The translations under genes and the position numbers were made by a program. This document shows, piece by piece, positions 9,403 to 16,430 of a stretch of 64,000 nucleotides of DNA; position 1 is the stretch's first letter; each line of letters begins with the position of its first letter. Source of the DNA: Halomonas campaniensis (GTDB lineage: Bacteria; Pseudomonadota; Gammaproteobacteria; Pseudomonadales; Halomonadaceae); the NCBI RefSeq assembly GCF_014193375.1, contig NZ_JACHZF010000003.1:145386-209385 (forward strand). The letters run 5' to 3'. The notes under the pieces are model-generated. The model did not search any database. It was not told the DNA's origin and saw only the letters and a list, made by a program, of their open reading frames with translations.

Positions 9403-9987
9403 TCACTCCTGGCCGGCGAGCAGCCGGGTGTCCAGGGTCTCCACGCTGAGGTACTCCTCGAAGGTCCAGAGTCGCACGAAGCGGTCGCGCTGCGCCTCGC
9501 CCCCGCCCCAGGCGGTCAGGGCCACGGGGGGCTGTGGCATGCCCTCGGCGAGCTGCTCCAGCCACCACTCGGCCATCTCCTCCTCCCACGGCTGGCCATG
9601 CTCGGCGATCAGCCGCGCCTTCACCGCGGCGTGGTCCTCCACCTCGGGATGGAAGGCCACCACCAGCGCCAGCCGGTCGCTGCCCGCCGGGAAGACATAG
9701 CGCAGGTCGGTCTCCACCGCCGGAGCGCCGGCCGCCGGAGCGCCGGCCGCCGGATCCCCCCCCAGGCGGCCATCGATGACCAGGTCGCCGTCGTCGGTGC
9801 GTGCCTCGGTCACCTCGGTGACGCCATCCTGCGCCAGGCGCTCACGCACCTGCTCCGGGGACATGCCGAGCTCGGCGCTGCCGTAGCCGGTGATCCCCTC
9901 CGCCGCCAGCGCCGTGCCGGCGACCAGCAGCAGGGCGGGCCAGAGCCCGCCGAGCCACTTGCCGGGATGCCTCATCCCTGCCTTCAT
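9403..9987 (-). CDS. Unknown exported protein downstream of the NirT-like cytochrome
   Basis: A 194-residue putative periplasmic protein with a signal peptide ending at ALA-AEG. The mature protein starts with a segment (GSAELGMSPEQVRERL) like those in small SmpA/BamE-type or bacterial stress proteins, but I do not recognise the family. A flexible Ala-Gly-Pro stretch in the middle comes from a 15-bp tandem repeat. It begins 12 bp after the NirT-like gene behind a strong AAGGAGG, so the two are almost certainly co-transcribed. Function unknown. Confidence 0.65.
   Translation of the reverse strand: MKAGMRHPGKWLGGLWPALLLVAGTALAAEGITGYGSAELGMSPEQVRERLAQDGVTEVTEARTDDGDLVIDGRLGGDPAAGAPAAGAPAVETDLRYVFPAGSDRLALVVAFHPEVEDHAAVKARLIAEHGQPWEEEMAEWWLEQLAEGMPQPPVALTAWGGGEAQRDRFVRLWTFEEYLSVETLDTRLLAGQE
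9717..9754 (-). repeat. 15-bp tandem repeat inside an exported protein gene
   Basis: The unit CCGCCGGAGCGCCGG occurs twice in direct tandem (9717-9731, 9732-9746) plus eight bases of a third copy. It encodes repeated Ala-Ala-Gly-Ala-Pro in a linker. Because the unit is a multiple of three, copy-number change keeps the frame and would alter only linker length. Confidence 0.75.
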
Positions 9988-9999
9988 GAATCCTCCTTA

Positions 10000-11667
10000 T
10001 CAGCGCTCGATGCGCGTGGCGTTGATCTCGACCATCTCCTCGTCCACCTCGTCGGCGCCGAACATCAGCCCGAACTGCCAGGAGACGTGGTGGAAGCGCG
10101 AGGCCGCGTGGTCATCGTGCAGCGCGAAGTTGACGTTGTACTTGCCGTCCAGGGCGAGCGGCTTGTCGCCGGGCGCGCCGGTGCGCAGGGCGCGGGTCAG
10201 GTAGGCGGTCCACACCCCGTCCGCCTCGCTGGCGCTGAACACCACCGCCTCGCTGTCGTCGAAGTGGCGCTCCTCGAGGATGTAGCCGGACTCGGTGCGC
10301 TCGCTGCCGCTCTTGTAGCGCGCCATGTCCAGGTAGACCCCGCCGCCGAACAGCTCGTCGATCTCCTCGCGCTCCTTGAGCTTGTCCCAGCCACCGCGGG
10401 CGGCGCCGCGACGACCGCGCACCTCGACCTCGGTGCGGCTCTCGGTGAGGTACTTGGTCACGCCGTTGCCGCTGATCAGGTCGAGACGCTCGGCCAGCTC
10501 GCTCTCGGCCAGGGCCTCCGCCTCGGGGGCGTCGGGCATGTAGGCGGAGTCGTGGTGGCAGCTGGCCCAGCAGCCGCCGCGGTCGGCCATGTCGACGCGA
10601 TCGTCGGCGAAGCTCACGGTCAGCTTGATCGCGTTCTCGGGGTCCATCATGCCGCCGTCGACAAAGGGCAGCGGCGCGTGCTCGCCGGCCTCCCACTGGA
10701 AGCGCATGTAGAGGTAGTCGTCATCGAAGGCGGCCTGCACGGCCATCGGCACGTGGCCGCGCTTGTCACCCAGGTCATAGGTCTCGATCTTCTCGGCACT
10801 GGTGGCCAGGGCGCCGATATCGGCCTCCTCGCCCTGGTGGCACCAGACGCAGCGGTCGCCGAAGCTGAAGGCGCGGCCGCCGCCGTGCTCACTGCCGTCC
10901 TGGATCCACTCGATGGAGGCCTGGCCCGGCAGGAACAGGGTCACGTCCAGCGCCGGGACGGCGTCCCAGGCCAGGCCGGAGGCGATGTCGCCCTCGGCGG
11001 CCACCGCCTCGCCCAGCTCCTCGGCCTCCAGCGGCAGCTCGGGCTCGCCGCGATCCTGGTCGGCCTCGGTGTCATGGGCGAAGCGGGCGGCCCAGACCGG
11101 CGACTCGTCCCAGGCCTCGGGGAGCTCGTGGGCGATGCCCTGGTGGCACTCGATGCAGGTCTGGCCCTGCTCGAACCCCCGGGCATGCTCGCGGGCGGCG
11201 CGGGCCGGCTGCTGCTCCAGGTCCATGGCGGACCAGTCGTGGCAGTTGCGGCACTCGCGGGAGTCGGTGCGCAGCATGGAGCGCCAGACGTTCTCGGCCA
11301 GCTGCAGCCGCTTGCCGTCGAACTTCTCCTTGGTGTCCACGGTGCCCAGCATCCAGTGCCACACCTCGCGGCTGGCCTGGATCTTGCGGACCATCTTCGG
11401 GCCCCAGGCGTCGGGCACGTGGCAATCGGAGCACTCGGCGCCCACCCCGGTGGGGTTCCGGTAGTGGGGGCGGTCCTGGTACTCCTCGTAGACCCAGCTC
11501 ATCTCGTGACAGGCCGAGCTGCAGAACTTCATGTTGTTGGTGGCCTCCATCACCGTGTTGAAGCCCCCCCAGAAGATGATCCCGGCCACGAAGAAGATCA
11601 CGGCGCCCCCCAGGGTGGCTCCCATGATCGTGATCTTGCGCCAGCCGCGCAGGCGTTCCCTAAGCAT
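10000..11667 (-). CDS. NapC/NirT-type multihaem cytochrome fused to a haem-binding EBDH-like domain
   Basis: Membrane-anchored cytochrome of 555 residues, probably passing electrons from quinol to NirS or other periplasmic reductases. One membrane helix (about 13-36) is followed by a NapC/NirT tetrahaem domain: CSSACH (49-54), CSDCH (79-83), CRNCH (139-143), CIECH (171-175). A fifth haem motif is CVWCH (273-277). The C-terminal half resembles the haem-binding domain of ethylbenzene dehydrogenase-type gamma subunits, with CWASCH at 366-371. Two motifs are CX3CH rather than CX2CH. NapC/NirT proteins are usually about 200 residues, so this is a fusion. It lies directly downstream of nirS. Confidence 0.85.
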   Translation of the reverse strand: MLRERLRGWRKITIMGATLGGAVIFFVAGIIFWGGFNTVMEATNNMKFCSSACHEMSWVYEEYQDRPHYRNPTGVGAECSDCHVPDAWGPKMVRKIQASREVWHWMLGTVDTKEKFDGKRLQLAENVWRSMLRTDSRECRNCHDWSAMDLEQQPARAAREHARGFEQGQTCIECHQGIAHELPEAWDESPVWAARFAHDTEADQDRGEPELPLEAEELGEAVAAEGDIASGLAWDAVPALDVTLFLPGQASIEWIQDGSEHGGGRAFSFGDRCVWCHQGEEADIGALATSAEKIETYDLGDKRGHVPMAVQAAFDDDYLYMRFQWEAGEHAPLPFVDGGMMDPENAIKLTVSFADDRVDMADRGGCWASCHHDSAYMPDAPEAEALAESELAERLDLISGNGVTKYLTESRTEVEVRGRRGAARGGWDKLKEREEIDELFGGGVYLDMARYKSGSERTESGYILEERHFDDSEAVVFSASEADGVWTAYLTRALRTGAPGDKPLALDGKYNVNFALHDDHAASRFHHVSWQFGLMFGADEVDEEMVEINATRIER

Positions 11668-11780
11668 GTCGGTCTCCCGAAGATGTCATGACAGCCGATG
11701 TTCTGGTCTCGTTGTGGCGTCCGGCCCCTTGCCCGGCCACTCCACCGCGGAACCGGCGGCGGGGAGTGGCTGGAGAAGGA

Positions 11781-11806
11781 GCCGGAGCACCCGAAGGCGC
11801 TCCGGC
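11781..11806 (-). terminator. Hairpin after nirS
   Basis: GCCGGAGC (11781-11788) pairs perfectly with GCTCCGGC (11799-11806) around a 10-nt loop, 18 bp past the nirS stop. No T-run follows, so it may be a weak terminator or a message-stabilising stem that separates nirS from the NirT-like gene. Confidence 0.4.
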
Positions 11807-11823
11807 GCGTCGCTGATGCGCGA

Positions 11824-13437
11824 TCAGCCGACGTGGTTCTTGCGGTTGTAGACGTTGAACTTGCCGGTCGGCGTGTTCAGGTTCTCGACCCGGGCCTTCT
11901 CCTCCAGGGTCTTGTCGTCGAAGATCACGATGGCGCCGTCATCCTGGTGACCGCGACCGCGGGCCCAGATGGAGACCCACACCTCGGAGCCGGTCTGGTC
12001 GTACTCCATGTGCACCGCCACGGCGTCATGCTCGACGGGACGGTCGGCGACGTGGATCGGGGTCAGCTCGCGGGTCTCCTTGTTCATGACCATGACCCAC
12101 TGGTTGACGTCGGCCTCGGGGTGCATGGCCTGGTCGATCCAGACGTTGTCGGACTCCGGGTGGGTACGCACGAACAGGCCGGGGCCGTCGGTCTCGACGC
12201 TGCCGCAGATCTCCCAGGCCTGGTCCGGATAGTTCTCCGGGTCGTTGCCCCAGAAGGTCATGCGGCCCTCGCCGAGGTGGGTGGTGCCGGCCACCGGGCC
12301 GCACTCGGGGTCGACCCAGTTGGCGCCCGGGCCCGGGTGCGGGATCTGCCCGGTCTCCAGCATGCCCACCCGCTTGCGGGTCTCGGTGTCGACGAACACC
12401 ATCTTGTTGCTGTAGTTGGCGGCGATCTGGAAGTAGCGCCCGGAGGGATCGAAGAATCCGTCGTGCAGGTACTCGGCGGTCTCCATCTGCTCGATGCGCA
12501 GGTTCTCGATATCGCTGTAATCGACCTGCCAGACCTGGCCGGTCTCCTTGACGTTGACCAGGAAGCTCGGCGCGTTGGGGGTGTTGTAGAGCGCCGCGAC
12601 GCGGGCCTCATGGACGTAGTTGCCCTCGGTGTCGTAGCCGCGGGTGGAGACGACCTTCAGCGGCTCCATGGTCTCGGCGTCGGCGATCACGAAGTGGGGC
12701 GGCCAGTAGGCGCCGCCGATGACGTACTTGTCTTTCCACTCGCCATAGTGGGAGACGGCCACGTCGCGGGCGTCGATGCCGATGAACACCTCGGCGGTCA
12801 CCTGGGGCGGGTCCATCCACAGGTCGATCTTGGAGAGGCGGCCGTCGCGGCCCTGGACGTACCAGAAGCGGCCATCGGAGCTCTCCTTGGCCACGTGCAC
12901 GGCATAGCCGGTCTCGGCCTCGGTGACCAGCTCCTTGGTGTCGCCGTCGATGATCCCCATGGCGCCCCGGTCACGCAGGATGGTGACCATGAAGTTTTCC
13001 CAGTTGCGGTCATGCTGGGGCTCGGTGGGCCACTCCTCCTGGGGGACGACGATCTTCCAGGTCTCGCGGATGTCGGCCAGGGACATCTCCGGCGGCTCTT
13101 CCGGGGTCTGCTGGATGTACTTGGCGATCAGCTCGATCTCGTCCTCGTCGAGGATGCCGTCGAAGTTGTTCATGCCACCCTCGGTGCCGAAGGTGATGAT
13201 GCTCTCCAGGCGGCGCTGGCCCATGTCGACGGTGGTCTCGGGCAGCAGGTTGGGGCCGGTGGCCCCCTTGCGCAGGGTGCCGTGGCAGCCGGCGCAGCGG
13301 GAGAAGTAGATCTGCCCCGCGCGATCCAGCTCCTCGGCCGACATCTCCGGCGCCGCCGCCTGCACGCCGCCCGCCATCATGGCGGCCAGCGGGAAGCTGA
13401 AGGCGAAGATCCCCTTGCTCAATGCTCTCTTGGTCAT
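11824..13437 (-). CDS. nirS: Cytochrome cd1 nitrite reductase
   Basis: Periplasmic enzyme reducing nitrite to nitric oxide. The ATG at 13437 has GAGG upstream and gives a signal peptide (cleavage after VQA, about residue 27), then a cytochrome c domain with CAGCH (Cys48, Cys51, His52). The eight-bladed d1-haem propeller follows, with typical segments such as GRDGRLSKIDLW, DARDVAVSHYG and PHPGPGANW. The 537 residues match the family. The longer open frame to 13572 would run into the operator and is not used. No haem d1 synthesis genes lie nearby. Confidence 0.97.
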   Translation of the reverse strand: MTKRALSKGIFAFSFPLAAMMAGGVQAAAPEMSAEELDRAGQIYFSRCAGCHGTLRKGATGPNLLPETTVDMGQRRLESIITFGTEGGMNNFDGILDEDEIELIAKYIQQTPEEPPEMSLADIRETWKIVVPQEEWPTEPQHDRNWENFMVTILRDRGAMGIIDGDTKELVTEAETGYAVHVAKESSDGRFWYVQGRDGRLSKIDLWMDPPQVTAEVFIGIDARDVAVSHYGEWKDKYVIGGAYWPPHFVIADAETMEPLKVVSTRGYDTEGNYVHEARVAALYNTPNAPSFLVNVKETGQVWQVDYSDIENLRIEQMETAEYLHDGFFDPSGRYFQIAANYSNKMVFVDTETRKRVGMLETGQIPHPGPGANWVDPECGPVAGTTHLGEGRMTFWGNDPENYPDQAWEICGSVETDGPGLFVRTHPESDNVWIDQAMHPEADVNQWVMVMNKETRELTPIHVADRPVEHDAVAVHMEYDQTGSEVWVSIWARGRGHQDDGAIVIFDDKTLEEKARVENLNTPTGKFNVYNRKNHVG

Positions 13438-13572
13438 AACGTGCCTCGCTTGATTTCCCCTTGGGGTGTGCCTGGCGGGTGCCCGGCATGACCTTTCCAA
13501 CCCCGGTCGGTCATCACCAGCCGTCACCCTCCACCTGCCGGTAAGTAGTAGCAGCTTTACCTCTTTACTCAC

Positions 13573-13586
13573 TTGACCACTGTCAA
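13573..13586 (-). promoter_or_regulatory. Perfect Dnr/FNR box upstream of nirS
   Basis: TTGAC-CACT-GTCAA is a perfect inverted repeat matching the Dnr/NNR/FNR operator consensus. It lies 136 bp upstream of the nirS ATG and on the far side meets the end of the dnr gene. It is the expected target of the regulator encoded at 13673-14446. Confidence 0.8.
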
Positions 13587-13602
13587 TTGATGCACCGGGG
13601 AG

Positions 13603-13616
13603 TTGACTTATGTCAT
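13603..13616 (-). promoter_or_regulatory. Second Dnr/FNR box upstream of nirS
   Basis: TTGAC-TTAT-GTCAT matches nine of ten consensus positions. Its centre is 30 bp (about three helical turns) from that of the perfect box at 13573-13586, so two dimers could bind on the same face of the DNA. Confidence 0.65.
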
Positions 13617-13672
13617 GGGTGGCGCCGAGAAAGTCGCGGCGGCACTCCCGAGGGGGTCCGGCGCGGCCTCGC

Positions 13673-14446
13673 TCAGCGGGCCATGGGCCGGGACGGCAGG
13701 TCGGCAGGCAGGTCGCTGCCGTTGAGGCGAGGACAGGCCGGCATCGGCTGCATCGGGTCGCCGGCGCCGGACAGGCGCCTCAGGGCCGCGAGGTCATCGA
13801 TGCACACGGCGTTGCGCTCGCAGCTGACCCCGAGCCCCTTGAGTCGCGCCATGGCCCGGGAGAAGCTCTCCGGCTTCATGCCCAGGCGGCCGGCGATCAG
13901 CATCTTGTCGCAGGGCAGGCAGACCTTGGCGCGGGCGGCGTCGTCCGGGCAGAGCGAGACCAGGAAGGCCGCCAGCCGCTGATGGGTCGACTGGTTGGTG
14001 AGCTGGTCGAGCTGCCGCACCATTCCCCTGAGCATCGCGGTGAGGTTGGCCAGCAGGTTGAGCGTCAGGCCGTGGTGCTGGCGCAGGGTCTCCAGGAAGT
14101 GCTCCGCCGGGAAGACCAGCAGCCGGGCCTCCTCGGCGGTGGCGGCGTTCACCGGGAAGCCCAGCCGGTCGAACATCGCCGCCTCGGCGAAGGACTCGCC
14201 GCGGGTGAAGAGCCCCACCAGGCACTCGCTGCCCTGGGGATTGTCGCGGTAGAGCTTCACCCAGCCGTCCAGTACCACGTAGAAGCGATCCGCGGGCTCC
14301 CCCTCGCTGAACAGCCGGGTGCCGCGCGGACAGCGGCGCTCGTGGGCGCCGCCGGTGAGAAGCGCCAGGGTGTCATCGCCGAGACCGGCGAACAGCGGCA
14401 CCTGGCGCACCGTACGCAGCGTCTCGCGACTCAAGCGAACCGTCAT
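13673..14446 (-). CDS. dnr: Dnr-type CRP/FNR family transcription regulator
   Basis: A 257-residue activator, probably sensing NO through haem as Dnr/NNR proteins do. An N-terminal cyclic-nucleotide-binding-like beta barrel (PLFAGLGDD to about residue 120) leads into a dimer helix and a C-terminal winged helix with recognition segment PESFSRAM. The E..SR residues there predict TTGAC half-site binding. There is no FNR-type N-terminal cysteine cluster, so an iron-sulfur sensor is unlikely. The ATG at 14446 has a perfect AAGGAGGT. The gene lies 65 bp after ccmI and just upstream of nirS and its two operators. Confidence 0.88.
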   Translation of the reverse strand: MTVRLSRETLRTVRQVPLFAGLGDDTLALLTGGAHERRCPRGTRLFSEGEPADRFYVVLDGWVKLYRDNPQGSECLVGLFTRGESFAEAAMFDRLGFPVNAATAEEARLLVFPAEHFLETLRQHHGLTLNLLANLTAMLRGMVRQLDQLTNQSTHQRLAAFLVSLCPDDAARAKVCLPCDKMLIAGRLGMKPESFSRAMARLKGLGVSCERNAVCIDDLAALRRLSGAGDPMQPMPACPRLNGSDLPADLPSRPMAR

Positions 14447-14511
14447 CTTGACCTCCTTGGCCCTTGACGCCAGGGCAGCAGCGGAAGCACCGCGGGCTGG
14501 CCCGGCGGCAC

Positions 14512-15399
14512 TCACTCCTGGCGAAGCGAGAGTTGTGACAGGTTGCCGCGAATCACCTCGGCCTCGGCCGAATCCGCCGGCAGCACCGCCAGCAGGCGCT
14601 CCCAGTAGCCGCGCGCCTCGTCGAAGGCCTCGGCGCGATAGGCCCGGGTGCCGGCCAGCCACAGCCCCTGGGCATGCTCGGGGTCGATGGCCAGGGCCTG
14701 CTCGATCAGCGCCGCCGGTTCGCCCGCCAGCCCCCCCTCGAGTTCCGCCAGCACATCGGCATAGCGCACCAGCACGTTCGGGTCGCGATCGCCGCCGTGG
14801 CGAAGCGCCTCGCCGAAGGCGCGGCCCGCCGCCTCGAACTCGTCGAGGAACACCAGGGTGCGGCCCAGCAGCACCCAGCTCTCCAGATCCTCGGGATCCT
14901 GGGCCAGGCGGGCCTGGAGCCCCTCCACCAGCCGCGTGAACTCGCGGGTCATCTCCGCCTCGCTGGGCGCCTCTTGCGCAGGCGGGGCCAGCTGGCCGGA
15001 CGGCGCACGGGCGGCGAAGACCTCATCGGCGTGGCCCACCGACAGGTAGATCCCGGCGGCGGCGAAGGGCAGCAGCGCCAGGCTCGCCGCGGCCAGGCCG
15101 GTGACCAGCCGACGCTGACCGCGGCGCTCGACGCCGGCATCGCCATCGGTGTCCAGGCCTCCGCTGTCGAGCAACTCGCGCTCCAGGTCGGCCAGGGCGC
15201 GGGCATGGCGCGCCGCGGTCAGGGTGCCGGCCGCCAGGTCCTGGTCGAGCTCGGCGACGCGGTCGCGGTGCACCGCCAGCAGCGCCTCGCGGCGCCCGGG
15301 GGCCTCGGCGCCCCGGGGCTCGCGCAGCAGCGGTATCAGCACGAAGGCCAGGGCCAGCACGCACAGGCCCAGGGCCAGCAGCAGGAAGACGCCGTTCAT
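14512..15399 (-). CDS. ccmI: CcmI (CycH), apocytochrome chaperone with TPR domain
   Basis: Last gene of the ccmFGHI set. CcmI holds unfolded c-type apocytochromes and presents them to CcmFH for haem ligation. The 295 residues show an N-terminal membrane helix (residues 4-24), a cytoplasmic loop with a coiled helix pair, a second membrane helix near 100-125, and periplasmic TPR repeats (PEDLESWVLLGRTLVFLDEFEAA and later copies). It starts 15 bp after ccmH. Order and length are typical of gammaproteobacteria with separate CcmH and CcmI. Confidence 0.9.
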   Translation of the reverse strand: MNGVFLLLALGLCVLALAFVLIPLLREPRGAEAPGRREALLAVHRDRVAELDQDLAAGTLTAARHARALADLERELLDSGGLDTDGDAGVERRGQRRLVTGLAAASLALLPFAAAGIYLSVGHADEVFAARAPSGQLAPPAQEAPSEAEMTREFTRLVEGLQARLAQDPEDLESWVLLGRTLVFLDEFEAAGRAFGEALRHGGDRDPNVLVRYADVLAELEGGLAGEPAALIEQALAIDPEHAQGLWLAGTRAYRAEAFDEARGYWERLLAVLPADSAEAEVIRGNLSQLSLRQE

Positions 15400-15414
15400 C
15401 GCATCCCTCCGGGG

Positions 15415-15888
15415 TCAGTTGCCACGGCGCAGGCGCTCCAGCGCCGCACGCTCCTGGTCGGTGAATTGGGGCTCGTCATCGGGCCGGGCGCGCCGGCGCA
15501 TCACCTGCCACCACACCAGCAGGCCGCCACCGAACAGCAGGAAGGGGCTGGCCCAGAGCAGGGCGGTGTTGGCCTGCAGCGGCGGCCGATAGCGCACGTA
15601 GTCGCCGTAGCGGGCCACCATGAAGTCGACGATGGCGTCGGCGGACATGCCGTCCCGGGTCATCTGGTAGACCCGCCGGCGCATGTCGGCGGCGAGCTCG
15701 GCGTTGGACTCGTGGATCGTCTCGCTCTGGCACACGGTGCAGCGCAGCTCCCGGGTCAGCGTCTCGTACTGCTGGCGCTGGGCCTCGGTCTCGAACTCGA
15801 GCGGCTCGCCGATGGCCGTGGCCAGGGCGATGCCGGGCGAAAGCGCCAGCGCCAGCAGCATGAGCAGGCCTGCCGTCCAGCGGGTCAT
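15415..15888 (-). CDS. ccmH: CcmH, apocytochrome thiol reductant
   Basis: Membrane-tethered thiol-disulfide protein of 157 residues that reduces the CXXCH cysteines of apocytochromes. A signal peptide ends after ALA, the active site is LRCTVC (Cys50, Cys53), and a C-terminal membrane helix (around 100-125) follows. Only the CcmL-like thioredoxin domain is present; the TPR part is the separate ccmI gene. Overlaps ccmG by 4 bp. Confidence 0.93.
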   Translation of the reverse strand: MTRWTAGLLMLLALALSPGIALATAIGEPLEFETEAQRQQYETLTRELRCTVCQSETIHESNAELAADMRRRVYQMTRDGMSADAIVDFMVARYGDYVRYRPPLQANTALLWASPFLLFGGGLLVWWQVMRRRARPDDEPQFTDQERAALERLRRGN

Positions 15889-16430
15889 GACGCCCTCCCC
15901 GCCGACTCGGCTCTCAGCCTTTCGATCAGGGGCAGCACCTCGTCGAGCAGCAGCTGGCGGGTGAGCGGGCCGATGCGCTTGTAGCGAATCACCCCCTCGG
16001 CATCGAGCACATAGGTCTCCGGCGTGGCGTAGACGCCCCAGTCGATGCCGGCATCGCCCGCGGGGTCATAGGCGATGGTGCGGTAGGGGCTCTCGGTCAT
16101 CGCCAGGTAGCGCAGCGCGGCCTCGCGCTCGTCGCGGTAGTTGAAGGCGTGGATGGGGATGCCGGCCCGGGCCAGCTCCATCAGCAGCGGCTTCTCGGCG
16201 CGGCAGGTGCTGCACCAGGTGGCCCAGACGTTGACCAGCGCCACCTCACCGATGAAGTCCTGCTCCGTCAGGATCGTCTGTGGGTCCTCCAGGGCCTCCA
16301 GGGCGAAGGCCGGGGCGGGCTTGCCCACCAGCGGCGAGGGCAGGTCCCGGGAGTTGAGCCCCAGCCCCAGCAGCAGCAGGCCGAGCAGGGCGGTGACCGC
16401 CACCAGCGGAATCAGCAGCTTGAGCTTCAT
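15885..16430 (-). CDS. ccmG: CcmG (DsbE), thioredoxin-like protein for cytochrome c maturation
   Basis: Periplasmic membrane-anchored thioredoxin of 181 residues that keeps CcmH and apocytochromes reduced. It has an N-terminal anchor, the NVWATWC-STC active site (Cys73, Cys76), the GVYATPETYVLD segment with the cis-Pro region, and the acidic loop characteristic of CcmG. Overlaps ccmF and ccmH by 4 bp, giving tight coupling. Confidence 0.94.
   Translation of the reverse strand: MKLKLLIPLVAVTALLGLLLLGLGLNSRDLPSPLVGKPAPAFALEALEDPQTILTEQDFIGEVALVNVWATWCSTCRAEKPLLMELARAGIPIHAFNYRDEREAALRYLAMTESPYRTIAYDPAGDAGIDWGVYATPETYVLDAEGVIRYKRIGPLTRQLLLDEVLPLIERLRAESAGRAS

Noticed and set aside
13438..13572. 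N-terminal extension of nirS to 13572
   Set aside because: It would put 45 residues before a good signal peptide and begin at the edge of the perfect Dnr box. The ATG at 13437 has a ribosome site.
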